A stretch of 64,000 bases of DNA. It comes from Flavobacterium laiguense. GTDB lineage: Bacteria; Bacteroidota; Bacteroidia; Flavobacteriales; Flavobacteriaceae. Under the pieces are notes generated by a model, which was not told the origin of the DNA, made no database searches, and worked only from the letters and a program-made list of their open reading frames with translations. Position 1 is the first letter of the stretch; each line of letters opens with the position of its first letter. Of the stretch, positions 63,069 to 64,000 are shown piece after piece. The DNA lies in assembly GCF_003097655.1 (NCBI RefSeq), contig NZ_QCZH01000008.1:62001-126000 (forward strand), in the 5' to 3' direction. Both the position numbers and the translations under genes were made by a program.

Positions 63069-63689
63069 TTAATTATATTTCAAAGATAAAAGTATCTCTT
63101 CTCTATAGTTTGTAGTACTCGAAATTCTAATCTCTTTCAAACAAGTCCCTTTTTCATTTTTGGTCACACAGCTTATTAAAACTTCATCAATAAGTGTATC
63201 ATTTTTGTCTCGGATAACAATTTTAGAGAGTTCATTGTTCGTGTAATAAAAATACTGTTTGTGGAAAGTTGTAAAATTATCTATTATATTATCAATAGTT
63301 CCATCAGTATTATAATGATAAATGGCTTCATTTTGTTTGTATGTTTTTTTGGTGTAGCAACTGATGCGTTCGCGTTGATTCGGTTTCCAACGTGTTTTAC
63401 AGTAATACGGTTCTTTATTCGGATACGATTCCACTTCAAACCATAATCTCTTTTCGGTTTCTTGCAATAGATTGCCTAACGAATCAACAGTTTTGGAATA
63501 TTTGATACGACCATTTTTAGTAAAGACGATATCCTTTTTATGCAAAAGTTTTTTCTGATCATTGACTACCGCATATCTTTCTTCGGTTGCAGACTTTATT
63601 CCGTCAGGCAGCTGTAGTTTCTTTATGTACTTTTTTGTAGCACATGATTGTACTGTTAAGAGTAGGATTAAAAAAAATAAAACTCTCAT
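63069..63689 (-). CDS. Lipoprotein of unknown function
   Basis: A 206-residue lipoprotein; the signal ends in the lipobox VQSC (Cys16). The rest is beta-rich with repeated YxxKxxxxxxGxL- and YNxDG-type motifs (GRIKYSKTVDSLGNLLQE, IYHYNTDGTIDNII), resembling the YD/MORN-like 'toxin-antitoxin system YwqK family' or RHS-like repeats. That resemblance is weak. I assign no function. Confidence 0.75.
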   Translation of the reverse strand: MRVLFFLILLLTVQSCATKKYIKKLQLPDGIKSATEERYAVVNDQKKLLHKKDIVFTKNGRIKYSKTVDSLGNLLQETEKRLWFEVESYPNKEPYYCKTRWKPNQRERISCYTKKTYKQNEAIYHYNTDGTIDNIIDNFTTFHKQYFYYTNNELSKIVIRDKNDTLIDEVLISCVTKNEKGTCLKEIRISSTTNYREEILLSLKYN

Positions 63690-63786
63690 AATCGTAAAGT
63701 TTAGTTATGCGCTAAGTTACGGATTTTAAAATATTTAAAACAGAATTCGATAGCTCGGATTTGCAATCGGGCACACGCTGATTCAT

Positions 63787-63999
63787 TTAATCCTCAACCG
63801 CTATTGGCCGAGAATCTATAACCTTATTAGTGATGTAGGTTGTAAAAATTAAATCTCCAATCAAGGTTTCCTCTTCATTTGTATTGGAGTTGATGTTTAT
63901 CTTAATGATCTGTTTGCCATTTAGGGTAGCGGCATGTATTGTTCCGGATTCGTCCGTTTTATAAAGTACTAAATCGAAGTTCCTTTTATTCAGTTCTAT
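63787..63999 (-). CDS. C-terminal part of an unidentified protein (partial)
   Basis: A minus-strand frame enters from the right edge and ends at TAA 63789-63787. The 70 visible residues look like alternating strands (FDLVLYKTDESGTIHAATLNGKQIIKINI, TLIGDLIFTTYITNKVI) and end SRPIAVED. No family is recognised. Confidence 0.55.
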   Translation of the reverse strand: MELNKRNFDLVLYKTDESGTIHAATLNGKQIIKININSNTNEEETLIGDLIFTTYITNKVIDSRPIAVED

Positions 64000-64000
64000 T

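Overview
The window looks like a piece of a Flavobacterium-type (Bacteroidota) chromosome. It is AT-rich. The best promoter seen has the TTG / TAnnTTTG form of this phylum and no start depends on a clear Shine-Dalgarno site. The gene content is also typical of the group: DUF2911 and DUF1684 proteins, a BlaI/M56 pair, a heme-type TonB receptor and U32, S9, S10 and S41 peptidases. Most of the window is ordinary housekeeping and envelope genes. No phage, insertion sequence, rRNA operon or CRISPR array was seen.

Layout. 1-2.6 kb: SnoaL-like protein, pirin, a tRNA-Arg(ACG) with its own promoter, apt, and a small frameshifted ORF. 2.6-4.6 kb: M56 sensor protease and BlaI repressor with an operator-like palindrome pair. 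5-11.2 kb: MFS exporter, DUF1684, TatD, TcdA-type E1-like enzyme, HAD phosphatase, DUF2911 and an unknown membrane-anchored protein. 11.4-15.8 kb: minus-strand set of PIG-L deacetylase, a 35-residue membrane peptide and a sodium:solute symporter. 16-33.4 kb: alpha/beta hydrolase, acyl-CoA carboxylase beta subunit, large hybrid histidine kinase, prfB with its programmed +1 frameshift, threonine aldolase, YbaB, oligopeptidase B, cysteine-synthase-like enzyme, YebC, S41 protease and gcvT. 34-38 kb: heme-type TonB receptor, a MITE-like element and a DinB-like protein.

38.3-45 kb is the accessory part: a probable glutamate-cysteine-ligase-fold amidoligase next to a probable papain-like peptidase, then DUF3995, a beta-barrel protein, Lgt and a Fic AMPylase, the last three separated by palindromic spacers. 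45.2-50 kb: HD hydrolase with YitT, then two tandem paralogous 150-residue proteins coupled to a TPR adenylate cyclase whose start is damaged or unusual. 50-64 kb: a P-type ATPase remnant, membrane hydrolase, NmrA reductase, Mpo1-like dioxygenase, GNAT, DJ-1, a lipoprotein with a repeated HGQPGHRCDI motif, an RlhA-like U32 protein, S10 peptidase, class D beta-lactamase, CDGSH protein and lipoproteins.

The most unusual signals are: (i) a three-copy dispersed element (4958, 11267, 45101) whose helices covary between copies; (ii) the amidoligase/peptidase pair; (iii) the paralog pair coupled to a cyclase; (iv) several broken or very small genes. All assignments come from reading the sequence and from memory of protein families; no database search was run.
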